DNA of 11,671 bases, from NCBI GenBank assembly GCA_031280855.1, contig JAITGH010000141.1, positions 1 through 11,671 of the forward strand. Reading direction: 5' to 3'. This DNA is from Oscillospiraceae bacterium (GTDB lineage Bacteria; Bacillota; Clostridia; Oscillospirales; Oscillospiraceae). A program made the position numbers and the translations under genes. A model generated the notes under the pieces. The model had not been told where the DNA came from. It saw only the letters and a list, made by a program, of their open reading frames with translations, and did no database searches. This document shows, in pieces, positions 5,501 to 11,671 of this stretch (position 1 is the stretch's first letter; every line of letters begins with the position of its first letter).

Positions 5501-7087
5501 CTACTGCGCGATGTCTCGACGGCGATAGCTCACGTAGCCCACTATGCCGAGAGCAACCGCAATCGCGCTCAGGATCGCAAGCGGAGCGGCGGCGAGCTCC
5601 TCGATTGGAATCTGCGGTACGTTGCCGTACGGCGAGATTCGCACAGCCCAGTCCGGCATGTCGAACAGTCGGCTGAAATACAGCGAGATGAACGAATAGC
5701 CGAACAGTGCCCAGACTAAGCCGACAAATTTCGGAGCAACTCCAACCAAGAACGCCGTCAAGCCCGCGAATACCAGTATTGCCGGGATATGAGAGAATCC
5801 GGAGGCAGCGATTGCCTCGAAGCTCAGGATATTCGTACTTGCCGACGCCGAGTATAGCCCGAGCGCGGTCAACCCCGTCAGCACGACGGTCTCAACGACG
5901 GCGATCAGCGTAATGCTTGCGAACATCTTACCACGCGGAACCGCGCACGCGTAGATCTGCTCCAGCCGTCCGCGCTTCTCCTCCGTGCGAAGCCGAGTGA
6001 ATACGCCGATTACGGGTACGGTGATGATCATCGCCATGATACCGCTGAGCATCGGCAAGAAGCCCTCCGCAAGTGAAGCCGCGCCCGAGCCTTGCAACAC
6101 TTGCTTGATCATGTCGTTGCCCTCTACGAACGAATCCAACTGCCCGATTACGGAGCCGTAGGATGAGCCGAGCACGAACATCGCAATCGCCCACGTAATG
6201 AACCCGCGCTGCACCAGTCGACGGCACAATCCCAACGGACTGCGCATGAACGCTGACGCGCCGTCGCGCCCCTTGCGGGCGGCGAAGACTCCCGCGCCGA
6301 CGTCGCGGCGTGAGTTAACCAGCATCGCGATCGCCCCGATCACTACGCTTTCCGTGAGCAGGATTACGATCGGCGCAAACGCGTTCGTATAGAACGCCTC
6401 GACCCGCAATCCCAATCCGAGCGGTGAAATCAGCGAGAGATCGCTTCCCTTCATGTCCCCGATCGCACGCACGATGTAGCTTGCCCCCATCAGCCCGAAC
6501 GCGAATCCGAGACTTCCGTGCGCCGTGGAGAACAGCTGCGCCATCAGCAGCGTTATCGCCGCGAATACGAAGCCCTGCATACCAATCGACAAGCCATAGC
6601 AGAACGCGCCCGCAACTGTCGTGCCCTCCACGTTCACCGCAAGCGTCAGTAACGCGATGACTACCGCGATTATCATGTCAAGCGCGAACGCGCTTACCAG
6701 CGTCGACGCGCTGCCTGTCAATCGCCCTACCGGAAGCGATGCGAGCATCTCGTGCCGCCCCAGTTCCTCATCAACCCGAGTGTGGCGATTCACAAAGAAG
6801 ATGTTCATAACGATAGCCGCGATTCCGAACCACAGCAAGCACTGCTGCGCCATTGCGATTGCGGTGGTCATTGCATCAGTCCCATAGACGGGTCCGAGCA
6901 TAGCCAGCATCGACGGCGTGGTCAGCGTCGCGGTAAGACTGTACAGCGACTCTTTCGTCGGGAACATTCCGGGATACATAACGCTCAGCAGCAACGCGAA
7001 TCCGGTCAGCGACACGAACCACACTACGCTTACCACGCGCTCCCGCCGAATGATGAACAGTTTGTACTTCAAGAAGTTCGCGAACAT
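5501..7087 (-). CDS. ABC-2 type exporter permease (two-half, about 12 TM)
   Basis: 528 residues from ATG 7085-7087. A longer reading from 7186 is rejected because it lies inside the ATPase gene and encodes no sensible N-terminus, whereas GGGGAGGG precedes the chosen ATG. The protein starts MFANFLKYKLFIIRRERV, a cytoplasmic amphipathic segment, followed by about six membrane spans. A soluble stretch comes near residues 275-300 (RRDVGAGVFAARKGRDGAS). A second six-span half then begins MRSPLGLCRRLVQRGFITW, echoing the first half's start, so the gene looks like an internal duplication. RTEEKRGRLEQIYACAVPRGKM parallels RVDEELGRHEMLASLPVGRLTG in the first half, a repeated cytoplasmic motif of this ABC-2 exporter type. 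It lies one base after the ATPase stop and must act with it, probably in export of drugs, antibiotics or lipids. The substrate is unknown. Confidence 0.85.
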   Translation of the reverse strand: MFANFLKYKLFIIRRERVVSVVWFVSLTGFALLLSVMYPGMFPTKESLYSLTATLTTPSMLAMLGPVYGTDAMTTAIAMAQQCLLWFGIAAIVMNIFFVNRHTRVDEELGRHEMLASLPVGRLTGSASTLVSAFALDMIIAVVIALLTLAVNVEGTTVAGAFCYGLSIGMQGFVFAAITLLMAQLFSTAHGSLGFAFGLMGASYIVRAIGDMKGSDLSLISPLGLGLRVEAFYTNAFAPIVILLTESVVIGAIAMLVNSRRDVGAGVFAARKGRDGASAFMRSPLGLCRRLVQRGFITWAIAMFVLGSSYGSVIGQLDSFVEGNDMIKQVLQGSGAASLAEGFLPMLSGIMAMIITVPVIGVFTRLRTEEKRGRLEQIYACAVPRGKMFASITLIAVVETVVLTGLTALGLYSASASTNILSFEAIAASGFSHIPAILVFAGLTAFLVGVAPKFVGLVWALFGYSFISLYFSRLFDMPDWAVRISPYGNVPQIPIEELAAAPLAILSAIAVALGIVGYVSYRRRDIAQ

Positions 7088-7088
7088 A

Positions 7089-7799
7089 CTAAGCCCTCCC
7101 CTTGTACTCTGACAGGAACAGTTCTTCAAGCGTCGCGCCTCTCTCTCGAATCTCCGGCATTGTACCGTTAAGCACGATCGCGCCATCTTTGATGATACTG
7201 ACGCAATCGGCGAGCTTCTCGACCTCGCTCATAATGTGACTGGAAAGCAGCACAGTCTTGCCCTCGCGCTTGACTTCACCGACGCAATCTTGGAAGACTT
7301 TCTCAAGCAACGGGTCGAGCCCACTTGTCGGCTCGTCAAGCACGAACAACTCCGCGTCAGAGGCGAATGCCGCAACCAGCGCGACTTTCTGACGGTTACC
7401 CTTGGAGTATGTGCGGCACTTCTTGCCTGGGTCGAGTTCAAACTGTGAGAGGAATCGCTCGCGCCGCTTCGCGTCCGGTTTGGAGCCTCGGAACGCCAGG
7501 AACAGATCGACGACCTCGCCGCCTGTAAGGTTATCCCAAAGGTTGACGTCGCCGGGAACGTAGGATAGCCGCTTGTGAAGCTCGACCGCATCCGTCCACG
7601 CGTCACGGTCAAAGAGTCGCAGCGTGCCGGAGTTCGACTTAAGTATACCAAGCAAGCACCGAATCGTGGTGGATTTGCCTGCGCCGTTCGGGCCGAGGAA
7701 TGCGTGCACTTCGCCTTGATTCACCGTCAGATTGACTCCTGACAATGCGTTGACCCTTCCGAAGCGTTTCGTCAGATTGCTGATTTCGATGATGGCCAT
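7089..7799 (-). CDS. ABC-2 exporter ATPase
   Basis: 236 residues, start ATG 7797-7799 with AGGAGGG seven bases upstream, overlapping the TetR stop codon. Walker A is GPNGAGKST (36-44), Walker B LFVLDEPTSGLD (Asp155, Glu156, D-loop Asp162) and the switch is His188 in SSHIMSEVE. The signature is the atypical YSKGNRQKV (131-139) and the Q-loop region reads YVPGDVNLWDNLTGGE without a Gln, both usual in the drug/bacteriocin exporter ATPase group related to CcmA/DrrA-type proteins. The C-terminus ATLEELFLSEYKG is the typical ending of these subunits. It powers the adjacent 528-residue permease, and together they form a two-gene exporter under the TetR regulator. Confidence 0.92.
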   Translation of the reverse strand: MAIIEISNLTKRFGRVNALSGVNLTVNQGEVHAFLGPNGAGKSTTIRCLLGILKSNSGTLRLFDRDAWTDAVELHKRLSYVPGDVNLWDNLTGGEVVDLFLAFRGSKPDAKRRERFLSQFELDPGKKCRTYSKGNRQKVALVAAFASDAELFVLDEPTSGLDPLLEKVFQDCVGEVKREGKTVLLSSHIMSEVEKLADCVSIIKDGAIVLNGTMPEIRERGATLEELFLSEYKGRA

Positions 7800-7811
7800 G
7801 CGTTAGCCCTC

Positions 7812-8453
7812 CTACTTGTAGAATAGTTTGCGTAAGTCTTTGATGAAGCTATCGTAACGCGTCCACTCCGCCGTTATGACGTCTTCGCTGTCAACGGTCA
7901 GTTCGCCGCTTCGGAATCGGTCGGTTACCTCTTGCGAATACGAGTCAAACAGCCACGTGATGTACTTCACGATATGCTCGCCGTCCATATCGTCGCGGAA
8001 CAAAGAGTAATCGATGCCGTCGGTCAGCTCGGCGATAATCCGCGAGCGGATCTCGGTCGTCTCCGCCATGTATTTCTCGAGGGACTCAGCGCTCCAATCT
8101 TGATAGAAGCTTTCGAAGAATGCGGCGAACTTCGGGTGCTCGGCGATCGTCTTGCGCTTGATCTCGGTTAGCCGCTGATACCGCAGCAGGAAATCGTTGG
8201 TATCAAGCTCGTGCGTGCGGAGATACTTGTCTTTCGCGAACGCGATAGCGTACTGGCAGAGGAAATCGAACAGTTCCTCCTTGTTACCGAAGTAGTAGAA
8301 GAGCATACCCTTGCCAATCTGCGCATTCTCCGCGATTGCATTCGTGGAGGCTCGCTTGAAACCCTTGACGGCGAACTCGTCGAGAGCGGCGTCGATGATG
8401 CGCTTTTGCTTTTCCGGATCCAGCGAGTGAAAAACGTCGAATCGACCGGACAA
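7812..8453 (-). CDS. TetR/AcrR family transcriptional regulator
   Basis: 213 residues from a TTG start (8451-8453) with AGGAG eight bases upstream. No ATG is better placed. The N-terminal HTH spans about residues 14-62: KRIIDAALDEFAVKGFKRAS, then IAENAQIGKGMLFYYFGNKEELF, with the family's Y-Y-F-x-N-K-E-E-L recognition helix end. The C-terminal ligand domain (65-213) is rich in aromatic and acidic residues and not assignable to a ligand. It is the first gene of the TetR-ATPase-permease operon and is followed with overlap of stop and ribosome site. By family logic it represses this operon until an inducer, probably the exporter's substrate, binds. The GACC array in its own leader is the likely operator, and the divergent DUF1905 promoter may also be affected. 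Confidence 0.92.
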   Translation of the reverse strand: MSGRFDVFHSLDPEKQKRIIDAALDEFAVKGFKRASTNAIAENAQIGKGMLFYYFGNKEELFDFLCQYAIAFAKDKYLRTHELDTNDFLLRYQRLTEIKRKTIAEHPKFAAFFESFYQDWSAESLEKYMAETTEIRSRIIAELTDGIDYSLFRDDMDGEHIVKYITWLFDSYSQEVTDRFRSGELTVDSEDVITAEWTRYDSFIKDLRKLFYK

Positions 8454-8476
8454 TTAACCAACTCCTTTCGTGTGTA

Positions 8477-8562
8477 GACCGTGCGCTTGACCATATCGTT
8501 ATGTGCACAGACCATATGCTTGACCGTTGCGAACTTATTATAGACCATACCGGTCGACTTGT
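8477..8562. promoter_or_regulatory. Phased GACC array, likely TetR operator
   Basis: GACC begins at 8477, 8489, 8510, 8522 and 8543, giving spacings of 12, 21, 12 and 21 bp, which is a 33-bp tandem unit. Two full units match GACC[AG]T-x-x-GCTTGACC (8477-8492, 8510-8525). The third is changed to GACCATACCGGTC (8543-8555) and lies between the -10 and -35 of the regulator's promoter. Occupancy should block initiation and elongation. The family of the adjacent regulator makes it the natural binder (inference). Confidence 0.6.
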
Positions 8563-8565
8563 CAA
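8537..8565 (-). promoter_or_regulatory. Promoter of the TetR-exporter operon
   Basis: Minus strand TTGACA (8560-8565), 17-base spacer, TATAAT (8537-8542), fully consensus. The start of transcription would be near 8530, giving a leader of about 75 nt that contains the GACC repeats. Confidence 0.85.
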
Positions 8566-8613
8566 GCACTTTTTTCAACTTTTGCTAAATTTTTGGTAAA
8601 AGCGTAAAAAGAC

Positions 8614-8642
8614 TTGACAAATCGGGCAAATTGTGGTACACT
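8614..8642 (+). promoter_or_regulatory. Promoter of the DUF1905 gene, divergent from tetR
   Basis: TTGACA (8614-8619), 17-base spacer ending TTGTGG, then TACACT (8637-8642). Its -35 is 48 bp from the -35 of the divergent regulator promoter. The leader to the start codon is about 130 nt. It opens GGTGGTGAGCGG and contains CCCACC 40 bases later, so a long-range stem is possible. I recognise no riboswitch class in it. Confidence 0.7.
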
Positions 8643-8780
8643 GCTCCGGTGGTGAGCGGCTTACCGAGCTCGAATGGCAAATCGGACAGTTGCCCACCTC
8701 AAGAGATACACGAACTCGTACTTGACGATATGCGGTTGCGCAACGATATTTGTTGGAATATGTTTACGAGAGGCGAGTCT

Positions 8781-9068
8781 ATGAAAACCTATGAATACGA
8801 CGCGGTTATCCAAGCGTCCGAAGCCGGCAAGGGCGGAGCGTTCGTCGAGTTCCCCTATAACGTTCGCGCCGAGTTCGGACGCGGGCGCGTCAAAGTTCAC
8901 GCCACGTTTGACGGCGAACCGTATGACGGCAGTATCGTGAACATGGGCGTGAAAAACGCGGACGGTTCCGTGTGCTACATAATCGGCGTGTTGAAGGATA
9001 TTCGCGCCAAAATCGAGAAACAGGTCGGCGATAGCGTTCGCGTTACCATCGCAGAAAAAGAGCACTAA
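8781..9068 (+). CDS. DUF1905 domain protein
   Basis: 95 residues from ATG 8781-8783, with AGAGG about eight bases upstream. In-frame upstream codons reaching 8631 are rejected because they overlap the promoter. The whole protein is a DUF1905 domain: YEYDAVIQ at the start, GKGGAFVEFPYNVRAEFGRG, then VKVHATFDGEPYDGSIVNMG, IIGVLKDIRAKIEKQVGDSV and the end VRVTIAEKE. Each block matches the family's small beta-barrel pattern. The biochemical role of the family is not established to my knowledge; members are often stand-alone or fused to other small domains. It is monocistronic here, with its own promoter shared back to back with the TetR operon, so it might be coregulated with the exporter. Confidence 0.88.
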   Translation: MKTYEYDAVIQASEAGKGGAFVEFPYNVRAEFGRGRVKVHATFDGEPYDGSIVNMGVKNADGSVCYIIGVLKDIRAKIEKQVGDSVRVTIAEKEH

Positions 9069-9229
9069 ACCGGGCGGGCGGCGTGACGCCGACCTCACGT
9101 TAGCCTTCGCGGCCGTAGGATTCAGCACTCAATGCAAAAGTTTGCGTTCCACTCCCCGTACCCCCGCGTCTCAGCATATTTTCAGCTCGAACTCAACCTC
9201 CGCGTGCGAAAAAGTTGTGAAAAAAGTAC

Positions 9230-9258
9230 TTGACAAACGGGAAAAAGTGTGGTATAAT
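9230..9258 (+). promoter_or_regulatory. Strong promoter of the rpmG-secE-nusG-rplK-rplA cluster
   Basis: TTGACA (9230-9235), 17-base spacer ending GTGTGG, TATAAT (9253-9258), fully consensus as expected for a ribosomal operon. The leader to rpmG is about 88 nt. The preceding 160 bp after the DUF1905 gene hold only GC-rich short palindromes (for example CGGCGTGACGCCG at 9079-9091) without a T-run. Confidence 0.88.
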
Positions 9259-9352
9259 ATAAAAACCTGTGGCTGAGCATGGCGGGATTCCGCGTGCGAG
9301 GTACGTCAGGGAGGCAACCGTAACAACTACAACATCAGGAGGAGCCGCCATT

Positions 9353-9502
9353 ATGCGCGTTCGCATTACTCTACGCTGCGGGACATGCAAGCAGCGTAAC
9401 TACAACACCACGAAGAACAAGAAGAACACACCGGATCGACTGGAGATGAACAAGTATTGCCGCTTCTGCCGCAAACACACGCTCCACACAGAGACGAAGT
9501 AA
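9353..9502 (+). CDS. rpmG: 50S ribosomal protein L33
   Basis: 49 residues, start ATG 9353-9355 with AGGAGGAG eight bases upstream. [17 protein letters not shown] followed by [19 protein letters not shown] is diagnostic of bacterial L33. Both zinc-knuckle pairs are intact, Cys9-x2-Cys12 and Cys36-x2-Cys39, so this is the zinc-binding C+ form rather than the Cys-less form some bacteria switch to under zinc limitation. It leads the cluster, 18 bp before secE, the usual Gram-positive order. The tRNA-Trp gene that often sits between rpmG and secE is absent. Confidence 0.97.
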   Translation: MRVRITLRCGTCKQRNYNTTKNKKNTPDRLEMNKYCRFCRKHTLHTETK

Positions 9503-9520
9503 CGGAGGGAGACGCAAGGT

Positions 9521-9811
9521 ATGGACAAGTCCAAGTCACTCGAGAAGTCGAAGCCGAAGCGATCGCTGAAGTCCGCTAGTGACTCCGTTGTAAGATGGTT
9601 TCGCGAAATGCGCAGCGAGCTTAAAAAGGTCGTATGGCCGACGCGGAAGCAGTTGGTTCGCAACTGCATGGTTGCGATCGCGATGATGGTCGTATGCGGG
9701 ATCGTGTTCGGAGCGTTCGACCTGCTTGCACAAGCGGTCGTGTTCCGATTCCTGATAGGCACGCTGGGTACATTGCTGACGGGCGGCGCGGTCGCGCCGG
9801 TCGCGACGTAA
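9521..9811 (+). CDS. secE: Preprotein translocase subunit SecE
   Basis: 96 residues of the single-span bacterial SecE type. SecE clamps SecY in the Sec translocon of the plasma membrane. A charged Lys/Ser-rich N-terminus (1-20) precedes the conserved amphipathic helix and hinge WFREMRSELKKVVWPTRKQL (about 26-45). One membrane span (about 48-70, MVAIAMMVVCGIVFGAFDLL) and a short hydrophobic tail follow. GGAGGGAG nine bases before ATG 9521-9523 starts translation. The tail after the span (VVFRFLIGTLGTLLTGGAVAPVAT) is somewhat longer than in minimal SecE proteins. Confidence 0.96.
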   Translation: MDKSKSLEKSKPKRSLKSASDSVVRWFREMRSELKKVVWPTRKQLVRNCMVAIAMMVVCGIVFGAFDLLAQAVVFRFLIGTLGTLLTGGAVAPVAT

Positions 9812-9935
9812 CGTCAGGCGCGAGACGACGGCACGGACGCAGTTCCCCGGTCTTTTGCCGAGATTCAAGCGCCATTGAGGCGTGAGCGGCAGAGACTATG
9901 CGGGTTCGGCGTTACGCCGGTAAGAGGGAGCGTAA

Positions 9936-10460
9936 ATGAACGATGCGAAGTGGTACGTGGCTCACACGTACTCCGGGTATGAGCGGAACGTCTCCGGCGC
10001 GGTGCTTAAGGCCGCCGATACCCGCAAGATGAGAGAGCTTATCCAGGAGACGACGATCCCGACCGAGCAAGTGACGGAGATCGGTCAAGACGGGAAGAAG
10101 CGGACGATTGAACGCCTGATCTATCCGGGCTACGTGTTCATCAAGATGGTCGCAACCGACCCTCAGGCGTGGCACCTTGTGCGGAACGTTCGCGGTGTCA
10201 CCGGATTCATCGGGGAGCAGAACAAACCCGTACCGCTGACCGACTCGGAGATTGAGTCTCTGGGCGTTGAGCGCAAAGGCGGGGTTCAGCTGACGTACGA
10301 CATCGGCGATGAAGTCAAGGTTATCGACGGACCCTTGGAAGACTTCACGGCGAAAGTTGTAAGCATCAGCGCAGAGGACGGCCGAGTGAAAGTGCTCGTC
10401 CCGATGGCGGGGCGTGATATTGAGGCAGAGCTGGATCTCGACCAAATCATTAAACTGTAG
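9936..10460 (+). CDS. nusG: Transcription termination/antitermination factor NusG
   Basis: 174 residues, normal family length. NusG binds the RNA polymerase clamp, modulates pausing and couples to the ribosome or Rho. The NGN domain (about 1-110) opens KWYVAHTYSGYERNV and contains RLIYPGYVFIKM and WHLVRNVRGVTGFIG, all diagnostic. The KOW domain (about 123-174) begins GDEVKVIDGPLEDF and ends DLDQIIKL. Start ATG 9936-9938 has GAGGGAG five bases upstream. The 124-bp gap from secE contains only a small GGCGTTACGCC palindrome and no extra gene that I can support. The spacer is longer than usual for this tight gene pair. Confidence 0.97.
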   Translation: MNDAKWYVAHTYSGYERNVSGAVLKAADTRKMRELIQETTIPTEQVTEIGQDGKKRTIERLIYPGYVFIKMVATDPQAWHLVRNVRGVTGFIGEQNKPVPLTDSEIESLGVERKGGVQLTYDIGDEVKVIDGPLEDFTAKVVSISAEDGRVKVLVPMAGRDIEAELDLDQIIKL

Positions 10461-10515
10461 TAATCACGTAAGGCTCGCGGTGCGCATTGGCGCGTCTGCG
10501 AATAGCCGTAAATCA

Positions 10516-10566
10516 GTGGGAGGCGTGAAGCCGGCGTACGTCGGTAATCGCGCCGAGAATAACCAC
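10516..10566 (+). promoter_or_regulatory. Ribosomal protein L1 binding leader (23S rRNA mimic)
   Basis: GTGGGAGGCGTGAAG at 10516 onward and CGCCGAGAATAACCAC ending 10566 reproduce the two strands of the L1-binding helix of 23S rRNA, which in E. coli reads GTGGGAGGCTTTGAAG and GCCGACCTTGAAATACCAC. A variable stem-loop joins the halves. The element ends two bases before the rplK ribosome site AGGAGG (10569-10574). Known biology: free L1 binds such a leader and represses translation of the L11-L1 genes. Confidence 0.85.
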
Positions 10567-10582
10567 ATAGGAGGAAACACGC

Positions 10583-11008
10583 ATGGCACTGAAAGTGACC
10601 GGGATGATCAAGTTGCAGATCTCGGCAGGAAAAGCGACGCCCGCGCCGCCCGTCGGACCCGCGCTGGGTTCGCACGGCGTTAACATCCCTCAGTTCACCA
10701 AGGAGTTCAACGAGCGCACGAAGAACGACGTCGGGTTCACCATCCCCGTCGTGATAACCGTGTACTCGGATCGAAGCTTCTCATTCATCTGCAAACAGCC
10801 GCCGACTCCTGACCTGCTGCGTAAAGCCGCGGGAATCGAGAAGGGCAGCGGAGTTCCGCAGCGCGACAAAGTCGCGACGCTTAACTCGGAGCAGATTCGC
10901 AAGATCGCCGAAACCAAGATGGCCGACTTGAACGCGAATGACATCGACGCCGCCATGAAGATGGTCGCCGGTACCGCACGTTCCATGGGCATCGTGGTTA
11001 ACGACTAG
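10583..11008 (+). CDS. rplK: 50S ribosomal protein L11
   Basis: 141 residues, the standard length. L11 sits at the GTPase-associated centre of the 50S subunit with 23S helices 43-44 and takes part in factor binding and the stringent response. The N-domain contains the diagnostic [20 protein letters not shown] and [13 protein letters not shown]. The C-domain, the rRNA-binding half, carries [18 protein letters not shown] and ends [17 protein letters not shown]. Start ATG 10583-10585 follows AGGAGG by eight bases. The L1-binding leader immediately upstream implies translational control by the product of the next gene. Confidence 0.98.
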   Translation: MALKVTGMIKLQISAGKATPAPPVGPALGSHGVNIPQFTKEFNERTKNDVGFTIPVVITVYSDRSFSFICKQPPTPDLLRKAAGIEKGSGVPQRDKVATLNSEQIRKIAETKMADLNANDIDAAMKMVAGTARSMGIVVND

Positions 11009-11021
11009 AGGGAGGTTCGTC

Positions 11022-11671
11022 ATGTTTAGAGGCAAGAAATACAAGGACGGCGTTAAGCAAATCGATCGCTCCTTACAGTACGACGCTCGCGACGCGTTCG
11101 AGTTGCTGTGCACGCTTCCGAAAGCGAAGTTCGACGAGACCGTGGAGCTTCACGTGAAGCTTGGCGTCGACAGCCGTCACGCCGATCAACAAGTACGCGG
11201 AGCAATCGTACTGCCGCACGGTACAGGCAAAATCGCGAGAGTGCTGGTACTGTGCAAGCCGGAGCGTGAGCAGGAGGCTAAGGACGCGGGCGCGGACTTC
11301 GTCGGGCTTGAGGATATGGTCGACAAGATCCAAAAGGAGAGCTGGTTCGATTATGACGTCGTAGTTGCGACTCCGGACGTTATGGGAATCGTGGGACGCT
11401 TGGGACGAGTGCTCGGGCCGAAAGGCTTGATGCCGACTCCGAAGGCGGGCACGGTCAGCGCGAACGTCGGACAAGCGGTCACCGAGGTCAAGGCCGGTAA
11501 AATCGAGTACCGCTTAGATAAGACGAACATCATTCACTGCCCGATCGGCAAAGCGTCGTTCGGGGTCGACAAGCTGTTCGACAACTATGCCGCGTTGATC
11601 GACGCGATCATTCGCGCTAAGCCCGCCGCCGCGAAGGGGCAATATATACGAAGCTGTGCCACGGCGTCGAC
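11022..11671 (+). CDS. rplA: 50S ribosomal protein L1, 3' truncated by window
   Basis: 216 codons are visible and continue past the right edge; the family is about 230 residues, so little is missing. L1 forms the mobile stalk that helps release E-site tRNA, and it is also the repressor of its own operon. The start [17 protein letters not shown] is typical, with GAGGGAGG six bases before ATG 11022-11024 and 13 bp after rplK. The motif [20 protein letters not shown], followed by [12 protein letters not shown] and then [19 protein letters not shown], is the diagnostic L1 core. The last visible residues [12 protein letters not shown] match the usual C-terminal approach. Confidence 0.97.
   Translation, partial: MFRGKKYKDGVKQIDRSLQYDARDAFELLCTLPKAKFDETVELHVKLGVDSRHADQQVRGAIVLPHGTGKIARVLVLCKPEREQEAKDAGADFVGLEDMVDKIQKESWFDYDVVVATPDVMGIVGRLGRVLGPKGLMPTPKAGTVSANVGQAVTEVKAGKIEYRLDKTNIIHCPIGKASFGVDKLFDNYAALIDAIIRAKPAAAKGQYIRSCATAS

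Noticed and set aside
5501..7186. Longer permease starting at 7186
   Set aside because: The extra 33 residues lie within the ATPase gene and are Arg/Cys-rich; ATG 7085-7087 has a proper ribosome site one base after the ATPase stop.
9503..9520. tRNA-Trp gene expected between rpmG and secE
   Set aside because: The gap is only 18 bp and contains just the secE ribosome site.
1..11671. CRISPR array, prophage or insertion sequence with transposase
   Set aside because: No regularly spaced repeats with spacers, no transposase or integrase reading frame, and no phage structural genes are seen.

Overview
The window looks like a chromosomal segment of a Gram-positive (Firmicutes/Clostridia-type) anaerobe with a moderately GC-rich genome. 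The reasons are strong AGGAGG-type ribosome sites, housekeeping promoters of the form TTGACA-17-TATAAT, a Pro/Thr-rich lipoprotein linker, a copper amine oxidase N-domain protein, a clostridial-looking Fe-S-associated protein, and the gene order rpmG-secE-nusG-rplK-rplA. I infer a Clostridia/Christensenellales-like lineage; the sequence does not prove it.

Region 1 (1-3390, minus strand) is one apparent operon read right to left. Its order is a small Cys-containing protein resembling the C-terminal domain of a 4Fe-4S protein, two small unidentified membrane proteins, two short Dpp/Nik-type ABC ATPases, and a family-5 solute-binding lipoprotein that runs off the left edge. The permeases are not in view and probably lie beyond position 1. 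Upstream is a promoter area with two TATAATATC boxes and a 22-bp-spaced direct repeat.

Region 2 (3391-5500) holds a frameshifted ECF-sigma-like remnant on the minus strand. It is followed on the plus strand by a strong promoter driving a probable 6S RNA, then a secreted protein with a copper amine oxidase-like N-domain and a degenerate polysaccharide-deacetylase-like C-half. Between this gene and the convergent permease gene lies a roughly 280-bp imperfect palindrome. It has terminal inverted repeats, a candidate 5-bp target duplication (AATTA) and two outward-facing near-consensus promoters, and looks like a non-autonomous MITE-type element.

Region 3 (5501-8565, minus strand) is a TetR regulator, ABC-2 ATPase and ABC-2 permease operon, probably a drug or toxin exporter. 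Its leader carries a striking GACC array with spacings 12, 21, 12, 21 bp, likely the regulator's operator. A divergent promoter drives a DUF1905 gene (8781-9068).

Region 4 (9230-11671, plus strand) is the ribosomal/secretion/transcription cluster rpmG-secE-nusG-rplK-rplA, from one strong promoter. The leader of rplK contains a clear mimic of the 23S rRNA L1-binding site, so L1 (the last gene, cut by the window edge) probably represses its own operon.
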